A stretch of DNA of 61,543 nucleotides from Bacillus hominis (lineage in GTDB: Bacteria; Bacillota; Bacilli; Bacillales; Bacillaceae_G). Shown in pieces: positions 1 to 7,824 of the stretch (the stretch's first letter is position 1; the number at the start of each line of letters is the position of its first letter). The stretch is taken from assembly GCF_018332515.1 (NCBI RefSeq), contig NZ_BOQD01000120.1, positions 1-61,543 on the forward strand, in the 5' to 3' direction. A program made the translations under genes and the position numbers. The notes under the pieces were generated by a model. That model had not been told where the DNA came from. It did no database searches and was given only the letters and a program-made list of their open reading frames with translations.

Positions 1-28
1 AAAAGCAACTTTTGTCGAAAGTTGCTTT
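1..28 (-). terminator. Terminator after modB
   Basis: AAAGCAACTTT, loop TGTCG, AAAGTTGCTTT is a strong hairpin that overlaps the modB stop codon. On the minus strand it is followed by the window edge, so any T-run lies outside. It suggests the mod operon ends here with no modC directly downstream. Confidence 0.6.
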
Positions 29-701
29 AAGAAGTAGTAATTCTTTTATTAATGAGTTGAATACATAGTAAGAATAGAAGGGACATACTAATCGTTATGA
101 TTACAAGTGTCCAAGCTAGTTGCATATTACTTGCATCAATAGCCATATAAATCGCCGTTGGAATCGTCTGAGTTTTGCCAGGTATATTTCCTGCAAACAT
201 TAAAGTTGCACCAAATTCACCGAGTGCGCGAACGAAGCTTAAAATCATACCACTTAGTAACGCAGGAAATGCAAGCGGGAGTGTAACATGTAGAAACACT
301 TGATATTCACTTGCACCAAGATCGCGCGCGCCATCTTCAATTTGTACATTTGCGATAGAAAATCCTGTTTTTGCTGATTGATACATGAGCGGAAATGCAA
401 CGACTGTAGAAGCAATGATAGCAGCAGTAGATGTAAACATAATGGACTGCTGAAATAATGATTCAATCCACTTTCCAATGGGACTGTTATTTCCGAAAAT
501 GATAATTAGAAAAAAGCCGATAACAGTTGGTGGAAGCACCATTGGTAATAAGAAAATAGTTTCTAGTAGTACTTTATATCGCCACGAGGAGCGCGCTAAT
601 GCTCGTCCAATAATCGTTCCTAAAATCGTAACGATAATGGTGGCGCACGCAGCTACTCGCAAAGATAGAAAGACAGGTGACAAAATTGTATCAAAGCTCA
701 T
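27..701 (-). CDS. modB: Molybdate ABC transporter permease ModB
   Basis: A 224-residue integral membrane protein with about five or six hydrophobic segments. It forms the membrane channel for molybdate import together with the binding protein encoded just upstream. The cytoplasmic loop EDGARDLGASEYQVFLHVTL near residues 121-140 is the EAA motif that contacts the ATPase, and LGEFGATLMFAGN is typical of ModB/CysT permeases. The length is normal for ModB. It begins 5 bp after the modA stop, so the two genes are co-transcribed. No modC ATPase follows before the terminator, so the pair must borrow an ATPase from elsewhere; I recall a similar gene set (yvgL-yvgM) in B. subtilis. Confidence 0.93.
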   Translation of the reverse strand: MSFDTILSPVFLSLRVAACATIIVTILGTIIGRALARSSWRYKVLLETIFLLPMVLPPTVIGFFLIIIFGNNSPIGKWIESLFQQSIMFTSTAAIIASTVVAFPLMYQSAKTGFSIANVQIEDGARDLGASEYQVFLHVTLPLAFPALLSGMILSFVRALGEFGATLMFAGNIPGKTQTIPTAIYMAIDASNMQLAWTLVIITISMSLLFLLCIQLINKRITTS

Positions 702-706
702 AGTAA

Positions 707-1513
707 TTATGGCAGGATTGTAAATCCATATTTCTTAAAGATAGATTGTGCATCTTTTGATTGCAAATACTCATAGAATGAAGTCGCCTCTTTCTTATGC
801 TTTGATTCTTTTATAACACCTAAAGGATAGTGGATTGGCTCATGAGAAGTAGCTGCTGCTGTCTCACCAATCTTTACTTTGTCAGAAATGAGAGCATCTG
901 TTTTGTATACAATACCAGCATCGACATTACCTGTTTCTACATATGTTAACACTTGGCGAACATCTTTTGTAAATACGATTTTATTTTGAACGTCATTCCA
1001 AAGATTTTCATGTGTGAGAGAAGCTTTTGCATATTTTCCTGCAGGTACAGATTCGGGTGTACCAAGCGCAATTTTTTTGATTTTCTCATCTTTTAAATCT
1101 TGAAATTTTGTAAGAGAACTATCTTTTGGAACGACTAGAACTAGCTCATTTCCAAGAAGATTTTTCCCTTCTTTTTCATTAATGAATCCTTTTTTAACAA
1201 GAGTTTGGAATTTATCCTCTGCTGCAGAGAAGAATAAATCAGCAGGTGCACCTTGCTCAATTTGTTGTTGAAGTGCACCAGAAGCACCAAAATTAAAAGA
1301 AAGTTTAATATTGGGCTCTGTCTTTTTATATTGTTTTTCAATTTCTTTTAATGCATCTTGCAAGCTAGCAGCAGCTGATATAGTCAGTTCGACTGTTGTT
1401 CCCTCTTTAGCAGCTGATTTTTCTTTCTTTTCTCCGCTTGAACAAGCAGCACTAAATATAAGAAGGAAAGAAAGTATAAGTGCCCCAATAGATCGTAATG
1501 TGAATTTGTTCAT
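707..1513 (-). CDS. modA: Molybdate-binding lipoprotein ModA
   Basis: A 268-residue secreted solute-binding protein. The N-terminus has a basic start, a hydrophobic stretch and a lipobox FSAAC with the acylated Cys near residue 24, followed by a lysine-rich linker. The mature part contains LTISAAASLQDALKEI and NFGASGALQQQIEQGAPADLF, the classic ModA substrate-binding motifs, and ends in a C-terminal GFTILP. It captures molybdate (possibly tungstate) at the cell surface and delivers it to ModB. It is the first gene of a minus-strand modAB unit, with a divergent regulator on the other side of a repeat-rich intergenic region. Confidence 0.93.
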   Translation of the reverse strand: MNKFTLRSIGALILSFLLIFSAACSSGEKKEKSAAKEGTTVELTISAAASLQDALKEIEKQYKKTEPNIKLSFNFGASGALQQQIEQGAPADLFFSAAEDKFQTLVKKGFINEKEGKNLLGNELVLVVPKDSSLTKFQDLKDEKIKKIALGTPESVPAGKYAKASLTHENLWNDVQNKIVFTKDVRQVLTYVETGNVDAGIVYKTDALISDKVKIGETAAATSHEPIHYPLGVIKESKHKKEATSFYEYLQSKDAQSIFKKYGFTILP

Positions 1514-1542
1514 AAAAAAATCCCCTTTCGTTTTGACATATT

Positions 1543-1592
1543 TAATTATAACTAAATATAACTAAATATAACTAGTTATAATTGAATATAAT
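1543..1592. promoter_or_regulatory. Repeat-rich control region between modA and its regulator
   Basis: The divergent intergenic region holds iterated ATAACTAAAT units (about three direct copies) followed by the inverted form TAGTTATA and ATATAATT. Such a cluster is a likely operator array for the neighbouring HTH regulator and overlaps the modA promoter region. The regulator assignment is inferred from adjacency. Confidence 0.55.
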
Positions 1593-1674
1593 TTGAACGA
1601 TATGGTTGTTTTTAAAAAATAGGAGAAATATTCTTTTCTTTGTTACAATGAAGGAAGAAAGTGAGGAATCGTCT

Positions 1675-2595
1675 ATGGATCATCATTCCTACACAACGGA
1701 AGAAGTAGCAAAGCGATTAAAAGTATCAAAATTAACTGTATACGACTTAATTAAAAAGGGAGAACTTCCTTCTTATAGGGTTGGTAGACAAATGCGCATT
1801 GATGCAACGGATCTAGAACAATATATAAAGCAAATGAAAACAGGGAAGATGCAAGTTACTCCTGTAAAGAAGGACGAAAATAGTACCTCGAATACACGCA
1901 TCATTAGTGGTCAAGAACTCACGTTAGATATGTTGGCAAAACATATAGAAAATCGTTTGCACAATTCTAATATATTAAGAGCATATCAAGGGAGTTTAAC
2001 GAGTTTAGTGAAGATGTACCAGGGAGAAGGAAGTATCGTTAGTCTGCATTTGTTTGATGGTGAAACGGGTACATACAATGTTCCTTACGTAAAGCGTATT
2101 TTAGTTGGACAACCATGTATTATGATTAATTTATTGGCAAGAAATGTTGGGTTTTATGTGCAAAAAGGGAATCCGAAAGGAATAAAAACGTGGGCTGATT
2201 TATCTCAGTCATCTATACGATTTATAAATCGAGAAAAAGGTTCTGGTATTAGGGTGTTAGTGGATGAGCAATTGCGAATTCAAAAATTAAATAAAGAACA
2301 TATTAGCGGATATGAACGGGAAGAATCAAATCATCTTGGCGTTGCTACGCAAGTTGCGAATGGGAAAGCTGATGTGGGAGTAGGATCAGAAAAGTTTTCA
2401 CAAATTGTAAATGTAGACTTTATTCCAATCATGAAAGAGCAGTATGATTTAGTACTTCTGAAGAATAAAGAAAATGAGGAACTTATTGAGGTTATAAAAG
2501 GGATTTTGCAATCTGAAGAGTTTCGCAATGAATTAAAAGCAATTGGTGGATATGATATAAGTAAAACAGGCCAAATTATATATGAAACAAACTAA
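1675..2595 (+). CDS. HTH plus periplasmic-binding-protein-like regulator (YvgK type)
   Basis: A predicted transcription factor of 306 residues. Residues 1-50 form an excisionase/MerR-like winged HTH (TEEVAKRLKVSKLTVYDLIKKG, with the later GRQMRIDATDLEQYI). Residues 100-306 form a substrate-binding-protein-like domain (GSLTSLVKMYQGEGSIVSLH, FINREKGSGIR, GVATQVANGKADVG) as in ModE-replacing regulators of Bacillus. It probably senses molybdate or a cofactor precursor and controls the divergent modAB. I chose the ATG at 1675 because GAGGAA lies at good distance and the HTH begins at once; an in-frame ATG at 1648 has no comparable site. It resembles B. subtilis yvgK, which also neighbours modA and modB homologues. 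Confidence 0.8.
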   Translation: MDHHSYTTEEVAKRLKVSKLTVYDLIKKGELPSYRVGRQMRIDATDLEQYIKQMKTGKMQVTPVKKDENSTSNTRIISGQELTLDMLAKHIENRLHNSNILRAYQGSLTSLVKMYQGEGSIVSLHLFDGETGTYNVPYVKRILVGQPCIMINLLARNVGFYVQKGNPKGIKTWADLSQSSIRFINREKGSGIRVLVDEQLRIQKLNKEHISGYEREESNHLGVATQVANGKADVGVGSEKFSQIVNVDFIPIMKEQYDLVLLKNKENEELIEVIKGILQSEEFRNELKAIGGYDISKTGQIIYETN

Positions 2596-2728
2596 AAAGC
2601 TGCTTGTCTATAAGACGAGCAGCTTTCTCTATATAGAAAGGGGTTTGGGGAAACAAATTGTTAAACGAAACTTTGAGCAAGTGTGTAAATGAAAGTCGTA
2701 AGAAGAGTCGCTCCACTTGCAAGTCCGA
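2594..2728. repeat. 135-bp direct repeat, left copy (partner at 10026-10160)
   Basis: This block matches 10026-10160 with six mismatches by my count. It carries the terminator hairpin and the 3' end of a small peptide gene on the minus strand. Similarity stops abruptly after CAAGTCCGA, while the right copy continues into an intact peptide cassette. The two copies bracket the dynamin gene cluster. Confidence 0.85.
2596..2626. terminator. Bidirectional terminator-like hairpin
   Basis: AAAGCTGCTTGTCT, loop ATA, AGACGAGCAGCTTT is a 14-bp stem (one wobble pair). It ends the regulator gene. The same hairpin recurs at 10026-10057, where it closes the small-peptide cassette on the opposite strand. 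Confidence 0.75.
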
Positions 2729-2735
2729 GGATAAT
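2661..2735 (-). pseudogene. Truncated small membrane peptide gene
   Basis: The minus strand still encodes GLASGATLLTTFIYTLA and the tail ending in a stop at 2661, clearly homologous to the intact peptide at 10093-10194. The N-terminal codons are replaced by unrelated sequence with no in-frame ATG. A degenerate version of the cassette promoter remains at about 2749-2793 (CTATTGAAGCAGCTTACAG and TTTTGTGTG). The rest of 2736-2857 shows nothing I can name. Confidence 0.7.
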
Positions 2736-2857
2736 AAATATTAATTGCAGCTATTGAAGCAGCTTACAGAAGGATCATGCTTTTGTGTGATTACAAAAAT
2801 CAGTAGTGGATTTAGAAAAAATTGTTAGTAACATTACTACATAAGTTGATTCTTGTT

Positions 2858-2863
2858 TATAAT
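2858..2863 (+). promoter_or_regulatory. Candidate -10 box for the dynamin operon
   Basis: TATAAT about 50 bp before the first dynamin gene, followed by AAAAGGGGATAAGTA as ribosome binding site. No good -35 lies 16-18 bp upstream, so the promoter may be weak or activator dependent. Confidence 0.4.
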
Positions 2864-2912
2864 AGATTGGTAAGAATAATTTGGAAAAATAAATGTTAAA
2901 AGGGGATAAGTA

Positions 2913-5816
2913 ATGGAAAGTGAGTTACCACAATGGTTGTCAAAACTAAATGATGAATTAGATCAAATAGAAAATGAATTAGTAGATGACAAGACATTTC
3001 AGAAAAACCTTCGACAAATTAGAGAATTAAAAAGCGACATAAATAGTAATCCTATCATTATGATTGCTGGGGAGTTTAATGCGGGAAAATCCACCTTTAT
3101 TAATGCTTTATTAGGTGAGGAGATTTTAACTTCGGAGATAACACCAGCAACAGCAGTTGTAACAGTTTTAAAATACGGAGAAGTTAAAGGAATAACTGCG
3201 TATTTTAAAAATGGAGATTGTAAAACATATAGTATTGAGAAATTAGCTACTATTTCATCTGAAGGGGAAGAAAATGGTACATTTATCCGTAAGAGTCTAA
3301 ACTTTTTGGAGATAACACTGCCAAGTGAGATTCTAAAACAGGTTACGTTAGTTGATACTCCGGGATTAAACTCGTCAAATTTATTACATACAGAAGCTAC
3401 AGAGATGTTTATGCGACGGGCTGATTTAGTAATTTGGTTATTCTCATATTTAAATGTTGGATCTTCTACAGAGATTAATCAAATAAATAAATTAAAAGAC
3501 TACGGACTACAAACGACAGGGATTATTAATCAAATTGATCATCATGATGATGAAGAGGAACCATTAGAAGACTTTATCATGGATACAAAGAGACGGTTAC
3601 CGATGCTTCAAAATTTAATAGGAGTTTCAGCGCGTAACGCATTAAAAGGAAAAGTAGAAAATGATGCTGAGCAGATGAATTGGAGCAATTGGAGGGAATT
3701 AGAGAATTGGTTGGACAATTTACAATTTGATCCTTATTTGAAGGAGAAGAAGGCTTATGTAGGGCTAGCCAATACTTTAAAAGAAATACAACATTGTATA
3801 GAAAATGAAAAGCAAAAACTAGACTTTGTAGAATCGCAAGGGAAGATAAATCAATTAATTTTTGAAATGATTCCTAACCTAGATAGGAAATATGATAATG
3901 GGATACAGTCCCTAAATAAAGTAAAAGATTTTGCTCATACTATTAATATACTTAATAATAAAAAATATTCTGTTGGGGAGATAGTGGAGAGTTCACAAAA
4001 AATTAGTGCTCTATTAAATCAACAATCGGAACTTATTTCAGAACTGAATCTCGTTGAAGAGGTAAATAAGTTTAATAGGTTTAATGAAGAAAAAATAAAT
4101 GTAGGTAAAGAATTATTTTATCTGATTAATAATATAGGTGAAGAAGAATTAAAACAGTTGAAAGTGGGATTAAGCAACGAAAGAAATCAGTTGTTAGATG
4201 ATTATAAGGAATATGGGAAATCAAATATATTTGGTAAGACTCCTTTTTGGGGACGTTTGGAAAATCTCAAAGGATTTTTAAAGAGGCAGGATGAGTTAAA
4301 TAGAAATATAGTTAATTTTAATAATGAAGCCCAGACGTTTAAGGAATACAAAAATTTATTTCAACAAGTAGGGGAACATATACTTCATAATATTAAATCT
4401 TTCCTTAATAAGTTAGAAACAGCGGTGAACAATTACGCAAAGAAAGAATGGGAATCGTATAAAAAAGAATATAATGCTGTAAAGTCGCACTTTGAAAAAA
4501 TAGATTATAGTAGTGTTTCAAAATTAAATACCTTACAGCTGAAAAAGGAAAGTATAGTCAGAATTTTATCAGATACAGATTTATTAAAGCGGGAATACAT
4601 TTTTCATAAAGACTTATATGAAGAAGCGAAACAATTGAGTACAGCATTTATATTATTGGAGCGTGAAGGAGGGAATTTTGAATACGAGAGATATATAGAG
4701 GCACAGAGAACCCTAAATAATATGTTACCAATGTATTCTTTATATCAGAAAGAATATAGGCATCAGGTTACCATTGCAAAAGGAAGTAAAAGTTTAGGGA
4801 GTCTGCAGGAAATAGATTTATCTATTAATTTGAAAGAGGAAAGACAATTTCTCAATGCATGCCGGGCGTTAATAATAGTCGCAGTTTTTGTCTTTGGATT
4901 GACTGCAATATTAGCAGCGGCTAAGCAATCTGGGGATTCTATGAATCAAAACGTAGAAGAGGAGGAACCAAGTTATATAAGTGATTCAGAGAAACAAAAA
5001 GAAGTAGAAGAAGAAAGTGTAGAAGTAAATCGAGAATCTCAAAATACAGAAGTTATAACAGTTTCGAATCAGGTTCAGGACTATAATCGCGCGTATCAGA
5101 GAGCAATAAAAGAGAAGAACTTTTCAATTGTATCCCCGTATATAGATATGAGCGGTAAAGCTTACGAGGATGTAAAAAGGGATGTAAATAATGCTAGAAC
5201 AGAACGTTTTTCTCTTGATTCAAAATCGTTTTATATAGAGGATGCAACATTGGAAGCGGATAACATGTATCAAGTTATTGCAGCGAATGAAATTATCACT
5301 ACATATGAAAACGGCAAAAAAGAGTATTTGAAAGTGAAAACTACGTATGTTATGAAGCGAAATTATAGTGGTGATGAATGGAAGGTATATGATATATCCA
5401 CTATTCAATTAGATAAGAAAACCCTTGAACAAGGTAAGTCGCAAACGGTTGGTGTGGTGAAAGAAGAGCAAAATATTCAGCAATTTATGAATCGATTCTA
5501 CCGTGAGTTTGAAACAGCATTTAATCAATATAATTTTAGTCGAATTGCATCTTTCTACGATCCAAGTGGTAGTGAATATCAAGATGTACAGAAGTATTTC
5601 AAAACGATGGAAGAGAAGCGTATACAGCAAAGAACGTATCCTCCGGTCATTAAAAACATTCAAAAAATAGGGGGACAGCAATATAAGGTAGAGGTACAAG
5701 AGGAATATACATTCCATTATCCAGATGGAAGAGATGACCATAAAAAAATGACATTCTATTATACTCTGAAGGAAAACGGGTACGAACATTACCAAATCAT
5801 AAAAATTGATAAGTAG
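2913..5816 (+). CDS. Dynamin-family GTPase with C-terminal membrane anchor and two NTF2-like repeats
   Basis: A 967-residue protein. The N-terminal GTPase has the P-loop GEFNAGKS at 53-60, a switch region TPATAVVTVL, DTPG at 148-151 and a G4-like NQID. A long alpha-helical, coiled-coil-rich stalk follows to about residue 640, then one transmembrane segment near 650-671 (IIVAVFVFGLTAILAAA), an acidic linker, and two repeated domains of roughly 120 residues each (QDYNRAYQRAIKEKNFS... and QQFMNRFYREFETAFNQYNFS...). The repeats resemble NTF2-like domains at the C-terminus of TcaA-type envelope proteins. The TM would place the GTPase in the cytoplasm and the repeats outside. This architecture is unusual for bacterial dynamins. 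First gene of the cluster; RBS AAAAGGGG. Confidence 0.8.
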   Translation: MESELPQWLSKLNDELDQIENELVDDKTFQKNLRQIRELKSDINSNPIIMIAGEFNAGKSTFINALLGEEILTSEITPATAVVTVLKYGEVKGITAYFKNGDCKTYSIEKLATISSEGEENGTFIRKSLNFLEITLPSEILKQVTLVDTPGLNSSNLLHTEATEMFMRRADLVIWLFSYLNVGSSTEINQINKLKDYGLQTTGIINQIDHHDDEEEPLEDFIMDTKRRLPMLQNLIGVSARNALKGKVENDAEQMNWSNWRELENWLDNLQFDPYLKEKKAYVGLANTLKEIQHCIENEKQKLDFVESQGKINQLIFEMIPNLDRKYDNGIQSLNKVKDFAHTINILNNKKYSVGEIVESSQKISALLNQQSELISELNLVEEVNKFNRFNEEKINVGKELFYLINNIGEEELKQLKVGLSNERNQLLDDYKEYGKSNIFGKTPFWGRLENLKGFLKRQDELNRNIVNFNNEAQTFKEYKNLFQQVGEHILHNIKSFLNKLETAVNNYAKKEWESYKKEYNAVKSHFEKIDYSSVSKLNTLQLKKESIVRILSDTDLLKREYIFHKDLYEEAKQLSTAFILLEREGGNFEYERYIEAQRTLNNMLPMYSLYQKEYRHQVTIAKGSKSLGSLQEIDLSINLKEERQFLNACRALIIVAVFVFGLTAILAAAKQSGDSMNQNVEEEEPSYISDSEKQKEVEEESVEVNRESQNTEVITVSNQVQDYNRAYQRAIKEKNFSIVSPYIDMSGKAYEDVKRDVNNARTERFSLDSKSFYIEDATLEADNMYQVIAANEIITTYENGKKEYLKVKTTYVMKRNYSGDEWKVYDISTIQLDKKTLEQGKSQTVGVVKEEQNIQQFMNRFYREFETAFNQYNFSRIASFYDPSGSEYQDVQKYFKTMEEKRIQQRTYPPVIKNIQKIGGQQYKVEVQEEYTFHYPDGRDDHKKMTFYYTLKENGYEHYQIIKIDK

Positions 5817-5825
5817 GGTGAAACT

Positions 5826-5857
5826 GTGGTCAATGGTATTTTTATTCCATTGATCAC
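5826..5857 (+). other. Intercistronic hairpin between dynamin genes 1 and 2
   Basis: GTGGTCAATGG, ten-base loop, CCATTGATCAC forms an 11-bp stem with one mismatch-type pair and no T-run. It could be a weak attenuator or an mRNA processing/stability element that sets the ratio of dynamin 1 to dynamins 2 and 3. Confidence 0.45.
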
Positions 5858-5913
5858 ATAGATTCACTTGTTAGTAAAGAGATAAATTTTAATATTAGGT
5901 GAAGGAGAGCTAT

Positions 5914-7824
5914 ATGACATTTTCATTATCACAATTTAAAGAAAAGAAATTAGATACATTGGAACAACTTCAAAATTTGCGGAATATATTTGTGGAGCGT
6001 AAGCAAGTAGATTACGTGAAAACTATAGAAAAATTAATTCAAAATGTAATGAATGAAGAGTTTGTTATTGTAGTAGTAGGTGAATTCTCGCGAGGAAAGT
6101 CGACATTTATTAATAGTTTTCTTGGAAAGCGCATACTTCCATCCTCAGTAAAGCCAACTACAACTATTTTAAATAAAATTACGTACAAAGAACATCCAAA
6201 TATTACATTGCATTATCGTGATGAAAAGGAAAAATCCCGTGCAATTTCGGAAGAGGAATTTAAAAAAATTGTTGCACCTAGAGAACCAATTGTAGGGGAT
6301 GAGCAATCAGAAAAAGAATATGAAGAAGCGTTAAAGAAGATCTCAGAAGTTGCTTATGCTGAAGTTGGCTATCCACTTTCATTTTGCTCGGATGGAGTAG
6401 AAATTATTGACACGCCAGGAACAAACGACTTAGATGAAGCACGTGAGGAAATTACAAATACATTTATTCCAACATCTGATGCAGCTATATTACTATTATC
6501 TGGTGTGAAAATCTTATCTGAATCTGAGATGAGCTTTTTACGTGATCGTATTTTATCACAAGATATTCAGAAAGTTTTCTTTGTCATTAATTTTAAGGAT
6601 GCTCTAGATGAAGAGGGAATTAAAAAAGTATACTCTTATGCGCAAGAGAAATTAAGTAAGGTAGTAGAAAATCCTAGAATCTTTTTTGTTTCAGCAAAGC
6701 ATGCTTTGGCATATCGACGAAAACAAAATGGAGAAACTATACGTATGCGTGGTCCAATTATGGATATTGAAGAGACTGGAATACCTCAATTGGAGCAGGA
6801 ATTGGCACATTTCTTACAATATGAACGTGGGATGATTAAACTACAAAAACCAATTCAAACAGCAAAACGATTGGCGAATAAAACACTACAAGAGCAAATT
6901 ACATTCGATAAAAAAAGTTTAAATAATGATATTAAAGATTTAGATAAGAAATTAGAAAAGTTACGTGAACAAATTAGCGAGCTAAAGCGAATCGGAAAAG
7001 AAGCAGCTAATTATATTGAAATAACTTTGAAGAAGAAAGAGAAAGTAATCCAAGGAGAGTATGGCAAAGGGTTGAATGAGATTGCAACACAAGCAAAGGA
7101 GACAGCAGATTCTTTATATAAGAGGATGTCTACAGAAGAAGTGGTAACAAATGTAGAAACCAAAGTTGCTCCATTAGAGAGGGCTTTACATGAGAAAATG
7201 AAAAAAATACAAGAGAAGACGTTGAAGGAAATATTAACAACTGCCAGTCAAAAGGTAGAAAAGCATATCCAATCAATCCAAGGGCAGTTAGAACATTTAG
7301 TGCAGGGTGAGATAGAGCATAATATTATACCTGTTAAATCAGATGAAAAGTATAGCAATTATGCCCCTATTGATATAGTAGATGACATTGTAGGTAGTAT
7401 ATGGGAACAAATCCCTCGAGGCCGCTGGTATTCTGGAGTTTTAAAGGGACTAACTTTGTTTACTGGAGTAATTGGAAAGGGAATACAATCTATATTTCAC
7501 TTTTTCAGTGGGAGAGATCAAGAATACGAACAGTTAATGAAAGGGATAGATGAGAGATTTGATAAGAACATCCCAACGAAATTGAATAGATTTAAAGAAG
7601 GATGGCGCGGGAAAATTAAGGTTGTTATGGATCTGTATAATCAAAAAGTGCAGGAACAAGTAAATATATTAAATATGAAAATGGAAACATTACTACAAAA
7701 CCGTCAAATGGAACAGTATGTAGCAGAAGAAAGATTGCAAGTATTAAATCGCCAAGAGCAACAAGTAGAGCGTGTAATTCAAGAAATGGATAAAATCATT
7801 TCGAATAAAGTGGGTGTGAAATAA
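5914..7824 (+). CDS. Dynamin-family GTPase 2
   Basis: A 636-residue predicted membrane-remodelling GTPase. P-loop GEFSRGKS at 56-63, PTTTILNKI switch 1, DTPGTND starting at 166, and a G4-like NFKD. Residues from about 320 to the end are largely helical with long charged coiled coils; a moderately hydrophobic segment near 505-530 (GRWYSGVLKGLTLFTGVIGKG) may be the membrane paddle. The start is ATG 5914, preceded by AAGGAGAG at ideal spacing, rather than the GTG at 5899. It overlaps the next dynamin gene (stop TAATG), so the two are translationally coupled. Bacterial dynamins often work in unequal pairs; this one would pair with the 604-residue neighbour. Confidence 0.85.
   Translation: MTFSLSQFKEKKLDTLEQLQNLRNIFVERKQVDYVKTIEKLIQNVMNEEFVIVVVGEFSRGKSTFINSFLGKRILPSSVKPTTTILNKITYKEHPNITLHYRDEKEKSRAISEEEFKKIVAPREPIVGDEQSEKEYEEALKKISEVAYAEVGYPLSFCSDGVEIIDTPGTNDLDEAREEITNTFIPTSDAAILLLSGVKILSESEMSFLRDRILSQDIQKVFFVINFKDALDEEGIKKVYSYAQEKLSKVVENPRIFFVSAKHALAYRRKQNGETIRMRGPIMDIEETGIPQLEQELAHFLQYERGMIKLQKPIQTAKRLANKTLQEQITFDKKSLNNDIKDLDKKLEKLREQISELKRIGKEAANYIEITLKKKEKVIQGEYGKGLNEIATQAKETADSLYKRMSTEEVVTNVETKVAPLERALHEKMKKIQEKTLKEILTTASQKVEKHIQSIQGQLEHLVQGEIEHNIIPVKSDEKYSNYAPIDIVDDIVGSIWEQIPRGRWYSGVLKGLTLFTGVIGKGIQSIFHFFSGRDQEYEQLMKGIDERFDKNIPTKLNRFKEGWRGKIKVVMDLYNQKVQEQVNILNMKMETLLQNRQMEQYVAEERLQVLNRQEQQVERVIQEMDKIISNKVGVK

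Noticed and set aside
5409-5867. 152-aa minus-strand frame inside the first dynamin gene
   Set aside because: Shadow of the NTF2-like repeat coding region; no RBS and composition typical of antisense reading.
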